Shown here in pieces: positions 45,922 to 55,105 of a DNA stretch of 64,000 bases (position 1 is its first letter; every line of letters starts with the position of its first letter). Source of the DNA: Corallococcus sp. NCRR (GTDB lineage: Bacteria; Myxococcota; Myxococcia; Myxococcales; Myxococcaceae); the NCBI RefSeq assembly GCF_026965535.1, contig NZ_CP114039.1, positions 3,286,001 through 3,350,000 of the forward strand. Reading direction: 5' to 3'. The notes beneath the pieces are model-generated. The model was not told where the DNA came from. It saw only the letters and a list, made by a program, of their open reading frames with translations, and searched no databases. The position numbers were made by a program, and so were the translations under genes.

Positions 45922-47020
45922 GGAACGCGTCCAGCGCGGCGTTCACCGCGTCTGGATGGTCCAGTTGAATCCAGTGGCCGGCGCCCTCCACCACCTGGTG
46001 CGCCACGCCTTCCCCCAGCCGGTGGACGCTGTGCGGCGTGTCGTTGTCCGGCGCGACGAGCGAGAACTTCGGCCCCGGGTAGCGCGCGAGCGCCGCCGTC
46101 AGGTCGAAGCGCAGGCTGGAGCGCTGCGTGGCCGTCACGGCGGACAGCGGCGTGGCGTCCAGGTCCGCCAGCAGCCGCTCGCGCACGTCCGCGCGCGGCC
46201 CCGCCATCTGCGCCCAGTCCCGCCGCACCGCCTGCGCCACGTCCGGCGCGTCCAGCGAGGCGATGTACCCGGCCACCTGCTCCTCGGGGTACTGGCGTGA
46301 GTCCGTCATCGGATCCACCAGGAACAGGCCCGCCACCTGCCGGGGATTCTCTCCCGCGTACGCCAGCGTCACGCCCCCGCTGATGCTGTGCCCCACCAAC
46401 ACGAAGCGGCGCAGCCCCAGCGCTCGCACCACGGCGGAGATGTCCCCGGCGAGCGACTCCAGCGTGTAGTCCTCCGGCTCCGGCACGGCGGAGCCTCCGT
46501 GGCCGCGCAACTCCAGCGCGATGCCCCGGCGGCCCTGACGGGCCAGGTGCTCCAACTGCGCCTGCCAGTGGGACGCGTTGCCCGCGAGCCCGTGCACGAA
46601 GACGACGGGCAGCGCCTTCCCGTCACCGCCTCCGGTGTCCACCAGCCGCAGGTCGCCCGCGGGCCCCGCCACCCGGAAGTCATCGAAGCGGATCCGCTGG
46701 GGCTCGAAGGCCTGGCCTTCCGCGAAGGGGACCTCGTAGTGGGTGACGTGCAGGTCCCGGTCGATGAGGTAGCGGTCATCCTCCGGGAAGAAGATGGCGC
46801 GCTCCGGCGAGTCCCCCGCGAAGCGCTTCACCGCGTCCATGGACTCCCACAACGTGACGAGGAGGAACTCCGCGCGCCCGTCCGCCACCTTGCGCAGGCA
46901 GTACGCGGCCAGGTTGCCCGGCGTGCGCCGGTAGTGCGTGAGGCCCGTCTGGTGGAGATAAGCGAGGTAGGCGTCGGCGTCCTCCGCCTTCGTCACCCCG
47001 CGCCAGGTGCGTGCGAGCAT
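45899..47020 (-). CDS. Antibiotic-monooxygenase-like domain fused to alpha/beta hydrolase
   Basis: A 373-aa fusion. Residues about 1-100 resemble an ABM/HmoA-type dimeric alpha-beta barrel (MLARTWRGVTKAEDADAYL, FLLVTLWESMDAVKRFAG). Residues about 110-373 are an alpha/beta hydrolase with the elbow VGHSISGGVTLA, VFVHGLAGNASHW and a terminal His in VEGAGHWIQLDHPD. GAGGA before the ATG at 47020 supports the start. Its end overlaps the convergent phosphoesterase by 23 bp. The substrate is unknown. Confidence 0.85.
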   Translation of the reverse strand: MLARTWRGVTKAEDADAYLAYLHQTGLTHYRRTPGNLAAYCLRKVADGRAEFLLVTLWESMDAVKRFAGDSPERAIFFPEDDRYLIDRDLHVTHYEVPFAEGQAFEPQRIRFDDFRVAGPAGDLRLVDTGGGDGKALPVVFVHGLAGNASHWQAQLEHLARQGRRGIALELRGHGGSAVPEPEDYTLESLAGDISAVVRALGLRRFVLVGHSISGGVTLAYAGENPRQVAGLFLVDPMTDSRQYPEEQVAGYIASLDAPDVAQAVRRDWAQMAGPRADVRERLLADLDATPLSAVTATQRSSLRFDLTAALARYPGPKFSLVAPDNDTPHSVHRLGEGVAHQVVEGAGHWIQLDHPDAVNAALDAFLTKSAPA

Positions 47021-47133
47021 TCCAGGTTCCTCGTGCCCGAAAAGGATGGAGCCGCGCATGTAGCGCGCCCGGTGGGAGGACGGCCACCTCGCGGTGCACC
47101 GGGCGTGGGCGGGACGACATCTGGCCTGGGGAC

Positions 47134-47991
47134 TCAGCGAGGCGCGGGCGTCGCGGTGCTCGTGGCGCCGAACGCGGGCGGTGAGGCGTTCAGCGGCCCT
47201 ACCGCGTAGGTTCCGTCGTAGCCGTCCGGGTCCTCCGCCTTCTTCTGGAGCGTGATGCCCGAGGCCTGCGGTTCGCCCTGGCCGCGCAGCGGCTGCTGTC
47301 CACAGGTGTCCGCCGTCATGCCCCGGCAGATCCACGCGGAGCCTCCGGCGTTCATCAGGTCGAGCGACACCAGCCCGGGCTCCGCTTCGAGCAACCGGTG
47401 CGTCATGAACTGGAGCTTCTCGTCCCAGGGCGCGCCCACGTCGCGGCGCGCGTGCAGGTTGCCCACGAGCACGATGAAGGTGTCCCCACGCGCCTCGCTC
47501 CGCGCCTGACGCAGCTGGGCCGCCATCGTGCTGTCGCGGTCCTTGCCCCCCGCGTCGAACGCCACCACCCGCAGAGGCAGCCCCGCGTGCCTCAACTCCC
47601 GCGCGCGCTCCAGCAGCCGCCGCATGGCCTCGCTGCTGCGTCCGTCCTGCACCTCGCGGCGCCAGAAGGCGCTGTCGGGAGGGCCCTCGGACTCGCCCGT
47701 GACGAACGCGTCCAAGCGCGCTTGCTCCTCCACCGGGAGCTCCAACGCCAGCCGCACCGGCTGTCCCGCCGCCGCGGCGTGACACGCCAGCCGTGCCGCG
47801 AAGTCTGGCGCCTCTTGCGTGCCGTGGATCTCCCCCAGCACGACGAAGGCCGCGGGCTTGAGCACCGCCTCCATGCCGGGAATCACCGGACCGCAGTCCG
47901 CCTTCGCCCGTGCCGCCGGTGCTTCTCTCGCCGTCCGGCACCCGGTCAGCAGGCAGGTGGCCAACAGCAGGGACGTCGGGGAGAGGCGCAT
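47134..47991 (-). CDS. ChaN/TIKI-like lipoprotein
   Basis: A 285-aa lipoprotein (lipobox CLLTGC) of the ChaN/heme-binding uptake protein class. It shows the EIHGT motif (FVVLGEIHGTQEAPDFAARL), RLALELPVEEQ and IVLVGNLHARRD. ChaN-like proteins have been linked to heme binding or metallohydrolase activity; which applies here is unknown. The start is the ATG at 47991, as the signal peptide begins MRLSPTSLLLATCLL. It is on the same strand as the ABM-hydrolase gene, with 113 bp between. Confidence 0.83.
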   Translation of the reverse strand: MRLSPTSLLLATCLLTGCRTAREAPAARAKADCGPVIPGMEAVLKPAAFVVLGEIHGTQEAPDFAARLACHAAAAGQPVRLALELPVEEQARLDAFVTGESEGPPDSAFWRREVQDGRSSEAMRRLLERARELRHAGLPLRVVAFDAGGKDRDSTMAAQLRQARSEARGDTFIVLVGNLHARRDVGAPWDEKLQFMTHRLLEAEPGLVSLDLMNAGGSAWICRGMTADTCGQQPLRGQGEPQASGITLQKKAEDPDGYDGTYAVGPLNASPPAFGATSTATPAPR

Positions 47992-48116
47992 GGGCGTGGG
48001 GGCTCCTGGAAGAAGGGGAGACCCCAGTCTCCTCCAGCCCCGTGCCCCTGGAAACACGACGGCCCGCCCCAAGGATGGAGCGGGCCGCGTACCTCGGCTC
48101 GAAGCGCTGGGCCGTG

Positions 48117-49007
48117 TCAGGCGGTGGGGATGACGACGCCCGGGCTCGACTGGCGCTGGGCCGACATGAGCGCCGAGCGCTGCAACCACCCGGCGAGCCC
48201 CAGCATCGCGAGCCCCGAGGTGCGCAGCGTGCGCAAGAGTTCCACCGCCTCCGCGGGATTGCCGGGCAGGAGCGGCGCCAGCCACTCGCGCGCGTCGTAG
48301 AAGAGCCACACGGCGCCGGACACGCCCATGGCCCACCACACCCACGCGAGCCGCCCACCGCGCAGCATGTACGCGACGCGGAGGATGGGCGCGACGAGCA
48401 GGATGGTCGTCATGTCCGCCAGCGTGGACGCCAGCGCGATGACCGCCGTGCACGTGGCCGCGAAGCCCTGGCCCAGGTGGCCCGCCGCCGCGACGAGCGC
48501 CGGCCCACCCACCGCCAGCGATGCCACCGCCGCCACCGCCCACAGGAGCGACGCGCGGGAGCTGGGCGGCGGCTGGAGTCCGGACTGCTTGTAGGTGCGC
48601 GCCAGCAGCACCAGCGCGAACGTCGTGCACACGTTCGCCAGCACCACCACGCCCATGCGCACGGGCAACAGCGGCGACTGGGTGAAGGGCACGTCCGGCA
48701 CCGCGTGCATCCAGTAGCTGCGCAGGGCCGTGCTGACGAGCGACAGCACCGCGCCCGCCGTCAGGAGTCCCCACACCCGGCGCAGGTAGTCCCCCGAGCC
48801 GAAGGACAGCGCCGCCGCCGCCGTGCCCGCCACCGCGAGCAGGCCCACCGTCCAGCCCGCCACGTCACCCACGAGCGCCAGCCGCTGCGCGTCCTGGAAC
48901 GACGTGGCCACCGCGGCCAGGTGCGCCAGTTGGAGCACCCCGACGGCGCCCAGCCACGGCGCCATCCGCTTGAAGGCGCGACCCGAAGAGGGACGGGGGG
49001 CGTTCAT
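48117..49007 (-). CDS. Multi-pass membrane protein, function unknown
   Basis: A 296-aa integral membrane protein with about seven or eight hydrophobic segments (for example LGAVGVLQLAHLAAVA, TVGLLAVAGTAAAALSF and VGVVVLANVCTTFALVLLA). I recognise no family motif. It overlaps the preceding small gene by 4 bp (49004-49007), so the two are translationally coupled. Confidence 0.75.
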   Translation of the reverse strand: MNAPRPSSGRAFKRMAPWLGAVGVLQLAHLAAVATSFQDAQRLALVGDVAGWTVGLLAVAGTAAAALSFGSGDYLRRVWGLLTAGAVLSLVSTALRSYWMHAVPDVPFTQSPLLPVRMGVVVLANVCTTFALVLLARTYKQSGLQPPPSSRASLLWAVAAVASLAVGGPALVAAAGHLGQGFAATCTAVIALASTLADMTTILLVAPILRVAYMLRGGRLAWVWWAMGVSGAVWLFYDAREWLAPLLPGNPAEAVELLRTLRTSGLAMLGLAGWLQRSALMSAQRQSSPGVVIPTA

Positions 49008-49276
49008 CGCAGCTTCTCCATGGCCTTCGAAAGCTCCGTGAGGGTGTTCGTCGTGCGCGCCGCGCCGATGAAGACGTTGAGCATGGGCTTGAGGCCCTCG
49101 AGCACCAGCGGCACGTCCTGCAGGCTCACCTGTTCCGGTGGACGCTTCAGGACCCGCAACGCGGCGGTGTGGATGGCCATCTTCGCGGTGAAGTCACCCA
49201 GGAGCGGCTCCAGGTGATGCATCAGCACGCCGTGCCAACCGGGCATGGGGGATGGGGAGGACGGGGAAGTCTGCAC
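49004..49276 (-). CDS. Small hypothetical protein coupled to the membrane protein
   Basis: About 90 aa, mostly helical and amphipathic (LLGDFTAKMAIHTAALRVL; LVLEGLKPMLNVFIGAARTTNTL). There are no cysteines or known motifs. The start is uncertain: the GTG at 49276 has GGAGGT a few bases upstream, while ATGs at 49315 and 49246 lack a ribosome-binding site. The stop overlaps the membrane-protein start by 4 bp. Confidence 0.6.
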   Translation of the reverse strand: MQTSPSSPSPMPGWHGVLMHHLEPLLGDFTAKMAIHTAALRVLKRPPEQVSLQDVPLVLEGLKPMLNVFIGAARTTNTLTELSKAMEKLR

Positions 49277-49408
49277 GTCACCTCCGCGGGGGGAAGACCC
49301 CCAGCGTAGGGACATTTCGAACCCGGCACGAGGGCTCGCCTGCTTCCGGACCCGCGGAAAGTGCGCGGGCTGGCCTGGATTCCCCTCGAACCCTGGAAAA
49401 CAGTGCGG

Positions 49409-49765
49409 CTAACGGCGGCGCGGCTTCTTCTCTTCGTCCTGCTTGGGGGCCGGACGCGGGTCGTGCGGGCCCTTGAGGATGTCCTCGAAGCGGGACTTCT
49501 GCTTGCGGCGCTTGAAGAAGAGGGCGGTGCGGCCCAGGAGCTGCGCGAGCTCCGAGCCGGTGGCCTCGGCGATGCTGTCGGCGCCTTCGTGGCGGCCTTC
49601 CGGGCCTTCGTTGATCTTGACCTTGATGAGCTCGTGGTCGTTCAGCGCCTGCTCGACGGCGGCGATGACGCCCTCGGTGACGCCGGACGAGCCGACGATG
49701 ACCACCGGCTCCAGGTGGTGGCCGAGGGCCCGAAGGTGGCGGCGTTCTTTCCCGGTGAGGGGCAT
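49409..49765 (-). CDS. yhbY: YhbY/CRM-domain RNA-binding protein
   Basis: A 118-aa protein of the CRS1-YhbY family, which associates with pre-50S ribosomal subunits in E. coli. The single CRM domain spans about residues 1-95, with LTGKERRHLRALGHHLEPVV, the GxxG-type loop IVGSSGVTEGV, IKVKINEG and GRTALFFKRR. The tail is Lys/Arg/Pro-rich. It lies downstream of the J-domain protein gene, 30 bp away. Confidence 0.92.
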   Translation of the reverse strand: MPLTGKERRHLRALGHHLEPVVIVGSSGVTEGVIAAVEQALNDHELIKVKINEGPEGRHEGADSIAEATGSELAQLLGRTALFFKRRKQKSRFEDILKGPHDPRPAPKQDEEKKPRRR

Positions 49766-49795
49766 GGGGGGTGTCTCCTTGAAAAGGCGCGCACC

Positions 49796-52249
49796 CTACT
49801 TCTTTTGCGACGCCATGCGGACCTCTCGCATCGCATCGATGTGGTCCGGTTGCAGCTCGACCGTCCGCTTGAAGTGCTTGAGGGCTCCGGCCGCGTCGCC
49901 GCACAGCTTGGCGATGACGCCCAGGAAGTAGTGGGCGGGGGCGCACCGCTCGTTGCGCTTGATGGCGGCCTGGATTTCGCGGAAGGACTCTGGCTGGGCG
50001 GCCTTCTTGTCCGGGGCGGCGAGGAAGCGCGCATAGCCCCTCCAGGCGAAGAACTCGGGTTCTTCTGCGTTGAGGGCGATGGCGTCGTTGAGCATCTTCA
50101 CGGCTTCCGGGTACTTGCGCGCCTTCACCAGGATGCAGGCCTTCTGGAAGAGCTCCTCCGCCTGGAGGATGGCCTGGACGTCCACGCCGTCGCCGCCGCC
50201 GCTCTTGAGCTCCTCGATGTAGGCCGCGCGGCTCTTGTCGTCGGAGAGGGCCCGGTAGGCGTCACCGATGTACGCGAACACCTCCGCCTTGAGCTTCTCC
50301 AACTCCAGCGGGGCTCCCTGGGGGAGGGTGTCCGGGTGGTAGAGCTTGGCCAGGCGGAAGTAGGCGATCTTCACCGCGCTGCCTTCGGTCTGCTCGGTGA
50401 GGCCCAGCCGCTGGAAGTGGTTCTGGCCCTTCAGGGTCGCGGCGAGCTGGCGCAGCGCGGGCAGTTCGTCCGAACCGGGCGCGGGACCCGAAGCGGCCGG
50501 GGCCGCCGGAGCGGCGACGACGGGCGGAGCGGGCCGGGCGGCACCCGGGCCCGCCACGGGAGCGGCACCGGCGGGAGCACCGGGGGGACGTGCACCCGGG
50601 CCCGCGGTGGGAGCGGCTCCAGCGGGGGCACCCGGAGGACGGGGCGCGGCACCCGGGCCCGCCGTGGGCGCGGCACCGGCGGGACGAGGCGCGCCGGGCC
50701 CCGCGCCGGGTGCGGCTCCGGGGCCCGCGATGGGCGCGCCGGGCCTGGCGCCAGGGCCAGCGGCAGGCGCACCGGGTCTGGCTCCGGCGTTCGCGGCGGC
50801 GGGCGCACCGGGCCCGGCCATCGGCGTGGCTCCAGGGCCCGCGACGGGGGCACCGGGTCTGGCTCCGGCGCTCGCGGCGGCGGGCGCGGCACCCGGGCCG
50901 GTGGCTCCGGGCCCCACGGTGGGAACGGTGCCGGACGGACGGGTCGGGTTGCCCGGGCCCGGGGCTCCTGCGCCCACGGTGGGGACGGTGCCGGACGGAC
51001 GGGTCGGGTTGCCCGGGCCCGGTGGCGGCGGCGCCGACTGCGCTCGCGAGGCCGCGAAGGAGACGCCGTTCAGCTCCTTCAACAGGAACGCCACGCGCAT
51101 CAGGTGATCCGCGTCCTGCGGCACGTCCTGGAGCAGCTGCCCCAGCGAGCGCACCCCGTCGATGAAGGAGAGCGCGCGGACCTCGTGCGGCGTCAGGCGC
51201 AGCTCGCTGGAGGCCACCCGGCCCCCGGACTTCATGATGGGCATGGGCAGCACGAAGGCCAGCCGCCGCTTGAGGTCCGCCGTCGGCATGCGCCGCACCT
51301 GGTCGCTGAGCAGCGCCCAGCGGTTGCCCAGCGGCATCGCCTTCTGCGCGGGCAGGTCCCTCGCCTCGAAGGTGAACGTCCCGGACTCCGCCCGCAGCGC
51401 CTTGCCCAGGATGCCCAGCGCCCGCTGCGACAGCTGCGTGAACGCCGTCGCCGGCTGGAGCAGCCCCAACCCGAACAGCGCCGCGAGCAGGTCGCCTCCG
51501 AAGCGCTCCTTGGACCCTTCGGCCTGCTGGAGCTGCTCCGCCGTCAGGAGCCTCGCGCCCATCAGCGACACGCCCAGCGCGTCCTCCGCGTGCGACGAGT
51601 CCACGTACTCCGGACTGCCCTTGCGGAAGTGGATCAGCAGCGTGCGGTCCGAAAGCCCCAGCGTCAGCAGGCCCGTCTGCTCGCCCGCGGCGATGCGCCC
51701 GTACAGCTGCAGGGGCGAGCTCTGCTGGAGCTGCCCCTGCGGCGGCACCGTGTTGGTCCCGTCATCCGCCGCGGGCTGCGGTGCCTGCGGAGCAGCCACG
51801 GCCGGAGGACCCGGAGGCCGCGTGGCCGCGACAGGACGTCCCGCCGCGTCCACGGGCGGACGCGCCGCTCCGGGACCGGGGCCCCGCATCGCGCCAGGGC
51901 CCGCCATGGGTGGCCGGGTGCCAGGGCCCGCCATGGGCACGGTGGCCGGACCCGCGACGGGCGCGGCGACCGGGCCGGACGGCGGCGGCGGCGGAGCGAT
52001 GACGGCGGCGGGCGTGGATTGCAGCAGCGACGCGGGCGCGCCGTCTCCCCACAGCTCCCGGGGGAACGCGTCCCGCACCTCCGGGAAGCGCCACGGGAAG
52101 GCGAACTGCAGGCCATCGCTGGAGACCTGGAGCTTGCCCTGGATGGAGCCGCTGTCGATGAGCAGCTCGATGGTCGCGCCCGTCAGGGGCCCCCACGTGG
52201 TGCCCCGATCGTTCCGCACCCAGTACTGCCGGACCTCGCCCTCCGCCAT
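49796..52249 (-). CDS. GYF-like / PATAN (DUF4388) / J-domain / TPR multidomain protein
   Basis: An 817-aa cytosolic scaffold. Order: GYF_2-like domain (about 5-60, [17 protein letters not shown]); Pro/Ala/Gly linker; PATAN/DUF4388-type region (about 165-400, [18 protein letters not shown] and [16 protein letters not shown]). Then comes a long PGAxP/AGPGA low-complexity tract (about 415-600), then a J-domain with HPD ([13 protein letters not shown]). The end is TPR repeats ([31 protein letters not shown]). It probably recruits Hsp70 to a signalling or motility complex; partners are unknown. AGGA precedes the ATG at 52249. Confidence 0.85.
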   Translation of the reverse strand: MAEGEVRQYWVRNDRGTTWGPLTGATIELLIDSGSIQGKLQVSSDGLQFAFPWRFPEVRDAFPRELWGDGAPASLLQSTPAAVIAPPPPPSGPVAAPVAGPATVPMAGPGTRPPMAGPGAMRGPGPGAARPPVDAAGRPVAATRPPGPPAVAAPQAPQPAADDGTNTVPPQGQLQQSSPLQLYGRIAAGEQTGLLTLGLSDRTLLIHFRKGSPEYVDSSHAEDALGVSLMGARLLTAEQLQQAEGSKERFGGDLLAALFGLGLLQPATAFTQLSQRALGILGKALRAESGTFTFEARDLPAQKAMPLGNRWALLSDQVRRMPTADLKRRLAFVLPMPIMKSGGRVASSELRLTPHEVRALSFIDGVRSLGQLLQDVPQDADHLMRVAFLLKELNGVSFAASRAQSAPPPPGPGNPTRPSGTVPTVGAGAPGPGNPTRPSGTVPTVGPGATGPGAAPAAASAGARPGAPVAGPGATPMAGPGAPAAANAGARPGAPAAGPGARPGAPIAGPGAAPGAGPGAPRPAGAAPTAGPGAAPRPPGAPAGAAPTAGPGARPPGAPAGAAPVAGPGAARPAPPVVAAPAAPAASGPAPGSDELPALRQLAATLKGQNHFQRLGLTEQTEGSAVKIAYFRLAKLYHPDTLPQGAPLELEKLKAEVFAYIGDAYRALSDDKSRAAYIEELKSGGGDGVDVQAILQAEELFQKACILVKARKYPEAVKMLNDAIALNAEEPEFFAWRGYARFLAAPDKKAAQPESFREIQAAIKRNERCAPAHYFLGVIAKLCGDAAGALKHFKRTVELQPDHIDAMREVRMASQKK
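50480..51030 (-). repeat. Low-complexity Pro/Ala/Gly repeat tract in the J-domain gene
   Basis: Degenerate tandem units encoding AGPGAxP-type peptides. They include two almost identical 60-bp units at about 50909-50968 and 50969-51028 ([20 protein letters not shown]). Prone to length variation and to assembly error. Confidence 0.7.
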
Positions 52250-52355
52250 GTGCCGTCCTACTCCCACTCCCTGGACCGCCGGGAACACGGAATTTTATCG
52301 CCGCCCGGGCCCGCGTCCAAGCAGACGACCTCTTACGGGCGACCGGGCGGGTGTT

Positions 52356-53168
52356 TCAGGGCGTGGCGCCCTCCATCGCCGCCAGCCCCACGTTGGCCAG
52401 ACACGCCGCGTCCGCCTGCTGCTCCGCGGGCGGGTCGAAGCAGTACACCTCGCTGTCGAAGACCTTGCAGATGCCCGCCGGGGTCCCCGCGCACGCCACC
52501 TTCCCGTACGCCGTGGTGCAGTTGTATCCGCACACCGGGCCCATCTCGCTCAGCTTGCACTGGGGCGCCGGCAGGCCCTTGCCCCACGCGCAGAGCGCCG
52601 CGGGAGACGGGTCGAAGCAGGTGACGTGGCCGTTCTGCGCCTTGCACACACCCAGGGGCGTCTTCGCGCAGCGCACCCCCTCGGAGGCGTTCACGCAGTT
52701 GAAGCCGCACGCCACCTGCAGGCCGTTGCTGACGCACTGCGCGCGAGGCAGCTGCCGGCCGAACACCGCGAACACCGCGGCGGGCGGGTCGAAGCACGTC
52801 ACGTTGCCGCTCTGGCTGCGGCACACGCCCGCGGGCGTCTTCGCGCACTGCACCTTGCCGAAGTCCGTGACGCACCCGTACCCGCAGCCCACCACCCCGT
52901 CGATGGTCTTGCACTCCGAGTCCGGCAGCGCGGCGCCGTACGCCTTCACCACGTAGGCCGGCGGGTCGAAGCAGGAGGCCTGCCCGTCGATGACGGTACA
53001 GCGGCCCTGGAGCGTCTGGGCGCACCGCACGCGCTGTCCATCCGACTTGCACGCGTAGCCACAGGACACGTGCCCGTCGATGGAGCGGCACGTGGCGGTG
53101 GTCGCGTCAGGCGGCGAGGGCGGCGCGGCGAGCGTCAGCGCCAGCACGGTCATCAGGGTCGCGAGCAT
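52356..53168 (-). CDS. Secreted cysteine-rich tandem-repeat protein
   Basis: A 270-aa exported protein: signal peptide MLATLMTVLALTLAAP, then four or five repeats of about 48 aa. Each has the pattern CGYxC ... VxCAKTPxGxC ... GxVTCFDPP. The six or so regularly spaced cysteines per repeat suggest disulfide-bonded modules outside the cytoplasm. No enzymatic motif was seen. The repeats are clearly homologous but not identical, so the array is old. I do not recognise a named family with known function. Confidence 0.8.
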   Translation of the reverse strand: MLATLMTVLALTLAAPPSPPDATTATCRSIDGHVSCGYACKSDGQRVRCAQTLQGRCTVIDGQASCFDPPAYVVKAYGAALPDSECKTIDGVVGCGYGCVTDFGKVQCAKTPAGVCRSQSGNVTCFDPPAAVFAVFGRQLPRAQCVSNGLQVACGFNCVNASEGVRCAKTPLGVCKAQNGHVTCFDPSPAALCAWGKGLPAPQCKLSEMGPVCGYNCTTAYGKVACAGTPAGICKVFDSEVYCFDPPAEQQADAACLANVGLAAMEGATP

Positions 53169-53229
53169 GACCCCATTGACCCCCAAGCTTCGACCTGGCG
53201 CAAGTAAGGGTGATAAGCGGGTCGCCATC

Positions 53230-54015
53230 GTGGACCTGGACGTCAGCGCGGTGAAGATGGTGCTGTTGTGTGTCGCCGCGTTGAGCGCGGGCTTCGTGGA
53301 CGCCATCGCCGGAGGCGGCGGGCTCATCAGCCTGCCCGCGCTGCTGGCGGCCGGCCTGCCCGCGCACGTGGCGCTGGGCACCAACAAGGGGCAGTCCGTG
53401 TTCGGCTCGGGCGCGGCGCTGGTGCGCTTCGCGAGAGCGGGGCTGGTGGACGGGAAGCTGGCCCGCGCGACGTTCCCCTTCGGCCTGATGGGCGCGTTCG
53501 GCGGCGCGGCGCTGGTGATGCTGCTCAAGCCGGAGGTGCTCAAGCCGCTGGTGCTGGTGCTGCTCATCGCGGTGGCGGTGTTCCTCGCCTTCCGCCGCGC
53601 GCCGCCAAAGCGGGACGGCGTGGAGCCCTCGCCCCGTCCGCGCGCGCAAGCCATCGGCGCGCTCATCGCGCTCTGCATCGGCACCTATGACGGCTTCTTC
53701 GGGCCGGGCACGGGCACCTTCCTCATCGTGGCGTTCTCGTCACTGCTGGGCCACGGCCTGGCGCGCGCGTCCGCGGACGCGAAGGTGGTGAACTTCGCCT
53801 CCAACCTGGCGTCGGTGACGCTGTTCACGCTCCGGGGCGTGGTGCTGTGGAAGGTGGCGCTGCCCATGGCCGCCGCGCAGTTCACCGGGGCGTGGGTGGG
53901 CGCGCACGTGGCGGTGAAGGGCGGTGACAAGGTGGTGCGCGTCGTGGTGCTCTGCGTGGTGACCGCGCTGGTGCTGAAGCTGGGGCACGACGTGTGGCAG
54001 GGCTGGGCGGCCTGA
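53230..54015 (+). CDS. TauE/SafE family sulfite/anion exporter-like permease
   Basis: A 261-aa membrane protein with about eight helices. Family signatures: GFVDAIAGGGGLISLPALL at the start, ALGTNKGQSVFGSG, FFGPGTGTFLIVAF in the second half and NFASNLASV. The class moves sulfite, sulfonate or organic anions; the substrate here is unknown. The start is uncertain: GTG at 53230 preferred, GTG 53251 and ATG 53257 also possible. Confidence 0.88.
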   Translation: MDLDVSAVKMVLLCVAALSAGFVDAIAGGGGLISLPALLAAGLPAHVALGTNKGQSVFGSGAALVRFARAGLVDGKLARATFPFGLMGAFGGAALVMLLKPEVLKPLVLVLLIAVAVFLAFRRAPPKRDGVEPSPRPRAQAIGALIALCIGTYDGFFGPGTGTFLIVAFSSLLGHGLARASADAKVVNFASNLASVTLFTLRGVVLWKVALPMAAAQFTGAWVGAHVAVKGGDKVVRVVVLCVVTALVLKLGHDVWQGWAA

Positions 54016-54030
54016 AGCGCCTGACCGCCT

Positions 54031-54555
54031 TCAGCCGATGTGCACGAGCAGGCACAGGCCGCGCTTCGCCACGGCGGCGGTGAACTTCTGGAGCTCCACG
54101 AAGTAGGAGAGCAGCTCCTCCAGCGGATCCACGTCCTCCTCGACCTCCTCCTCCTCGTCCCAGGTGCCGGGGTAGATGTCCTCGGCCTGGAGCTTCGCGG
54201 GGTCGAAGCGCTTGCGCAGGTCCTCCACGGAGACCTTCCTCAGCGCCTCCGCCAGCGCCTTCACGGCGGCCACGTCGAACACGCGCGCGGTGCCTTCATC
54301 CGACGGGATATCGCCCACGTCCTCGCCGCCGCGCACGAGGAAGTCCAGGGGCGGCTTGCCCTCCCAGGCCGTGCCGGTGAGCAGGTACTGGAGGCCGTGC
54401 CACGCCTCGCCGATGTCCAGCTCGAGGAACGCCGCGCCCTTCGCGTCGCCGAAGTCCTCCTCGTCCTCCAGGAAGGGCTCCAGCGCCTCGGGCGCCTTGT
54501 GCAGGGCCTGGCGCTGCGGCTCGGTGGTGCTGCGCAGCGTGCAGAGCATCTCCAT
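54031..54555 (-). CDS. DUF1877 (YfbM-like) protein
   Basis: A 174-aa cytosolic protein resembling YfbM/DUF1877: LDIGEAWHGLQYLLTGTAWEG, an acidic stretch (WDEEEEVEEDVDPLEELL) and YFVELQKFTAAVAKRG. Function unknown. It follows the biotin-carrier gene by 8 bp and is probably the last gene of the carboxylase operon. Confidence 0.78.
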   Translation of the reverse strand: MEMLCTLRSTTEPQRQALHKAPEALEPFLEDEEDFGDAKGAAFLELDIGEAWHGLQYLLTGTAWEGKPPLDFLVRGGEDVGDIPSDEGTARVFDVAAVKALAEALRKVSVEDLRKRFDPAKLQAEDIYPGTWDEEEEVEEDVDPLEELLSYFVELQKFTAAVAKRGLCLLVHIG

Positions 54556-54563
54556 GGGGCGGG

Positions 54564-55073
54564 CTACTCCACGACGACGAGCTTGGCGTTGTTCTCCACG
54601 GCGGTGCCTTCCTTGGCGAACACCTCCGTGACCTTGCCGGCCTTGGGGCTCTTGAGCTCGTTCTCCATCTTCATGGCCTCCACGACCACGAGCCCCTGGC
54701 CCTCCTTCACTTCCTCACCGACCTTGACCAGCACCTTCACCACCTTGCCGGGCATGGGCGCGAGGATGACCTGACGGCCCTCCACGGAGAAGCTGCCCGC
54801 GGCGGCGCGCATGCGCAGCTTGCGCTCGTCCGCGACGTCGGTGCGGTTCACCTGCCCGCGCACCAGCGTGCCGATCTCGTCGCCGTTCTCCTCGAACTCG
54901 ATGTTGTACGACTGGCCGTCCACCAGGAGCGACAGCGTGCCCGCTTCCACGGACAGCGCGTCCACCTGGAACGTCTTGCCGTTCACCGTGAGCCGGTAGC
55001 GGTCCTGGCCCAGCGACTCCAGGTCCACCGGCACCGCTTCCTTCTGTCCCTGCTGCTTCGTGAAGTAACGCAT
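54564..55073 (-). CDS. Biotin carboxyl carrier protein of acyl-CoA carboxylase
   Basis: A 169-aa carrier: the N-terminal region (about 1-95) probably docks to the carboxylase, and the biotinyl domain (about 100-169) has the target Lys in VVEAMKMENELKSP. The preceding segment ILAPMPGKVVKVLVKVGEEV is typical. The start is the ATG at 55073 (MRYFTKQQG). Carries carboxybiotin between the AccC-like and PccB-like subunits encoded upstream. Confidence 0.9.
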   Translation of the reverse strand: MRYFTKQQGQKEAVPVDLESLGQDRYRLTVNGKTFQVDALSVEAGTLSLLVDGQSYNIEFEENGDEIGTLVRGQVNRTDVADERKLRMRAAAGSFSVEGRQVILAPMPGKVVKVLVKVGEEVKEGQGLVVVEAMKMENELKSPKAGKVTEVFAKEGTAVENNAKLVVVE

Positions 55074-55105
55074 GGAGGAGAGGTCCTTGCGGGAAAGGAG
55101 GAAGG

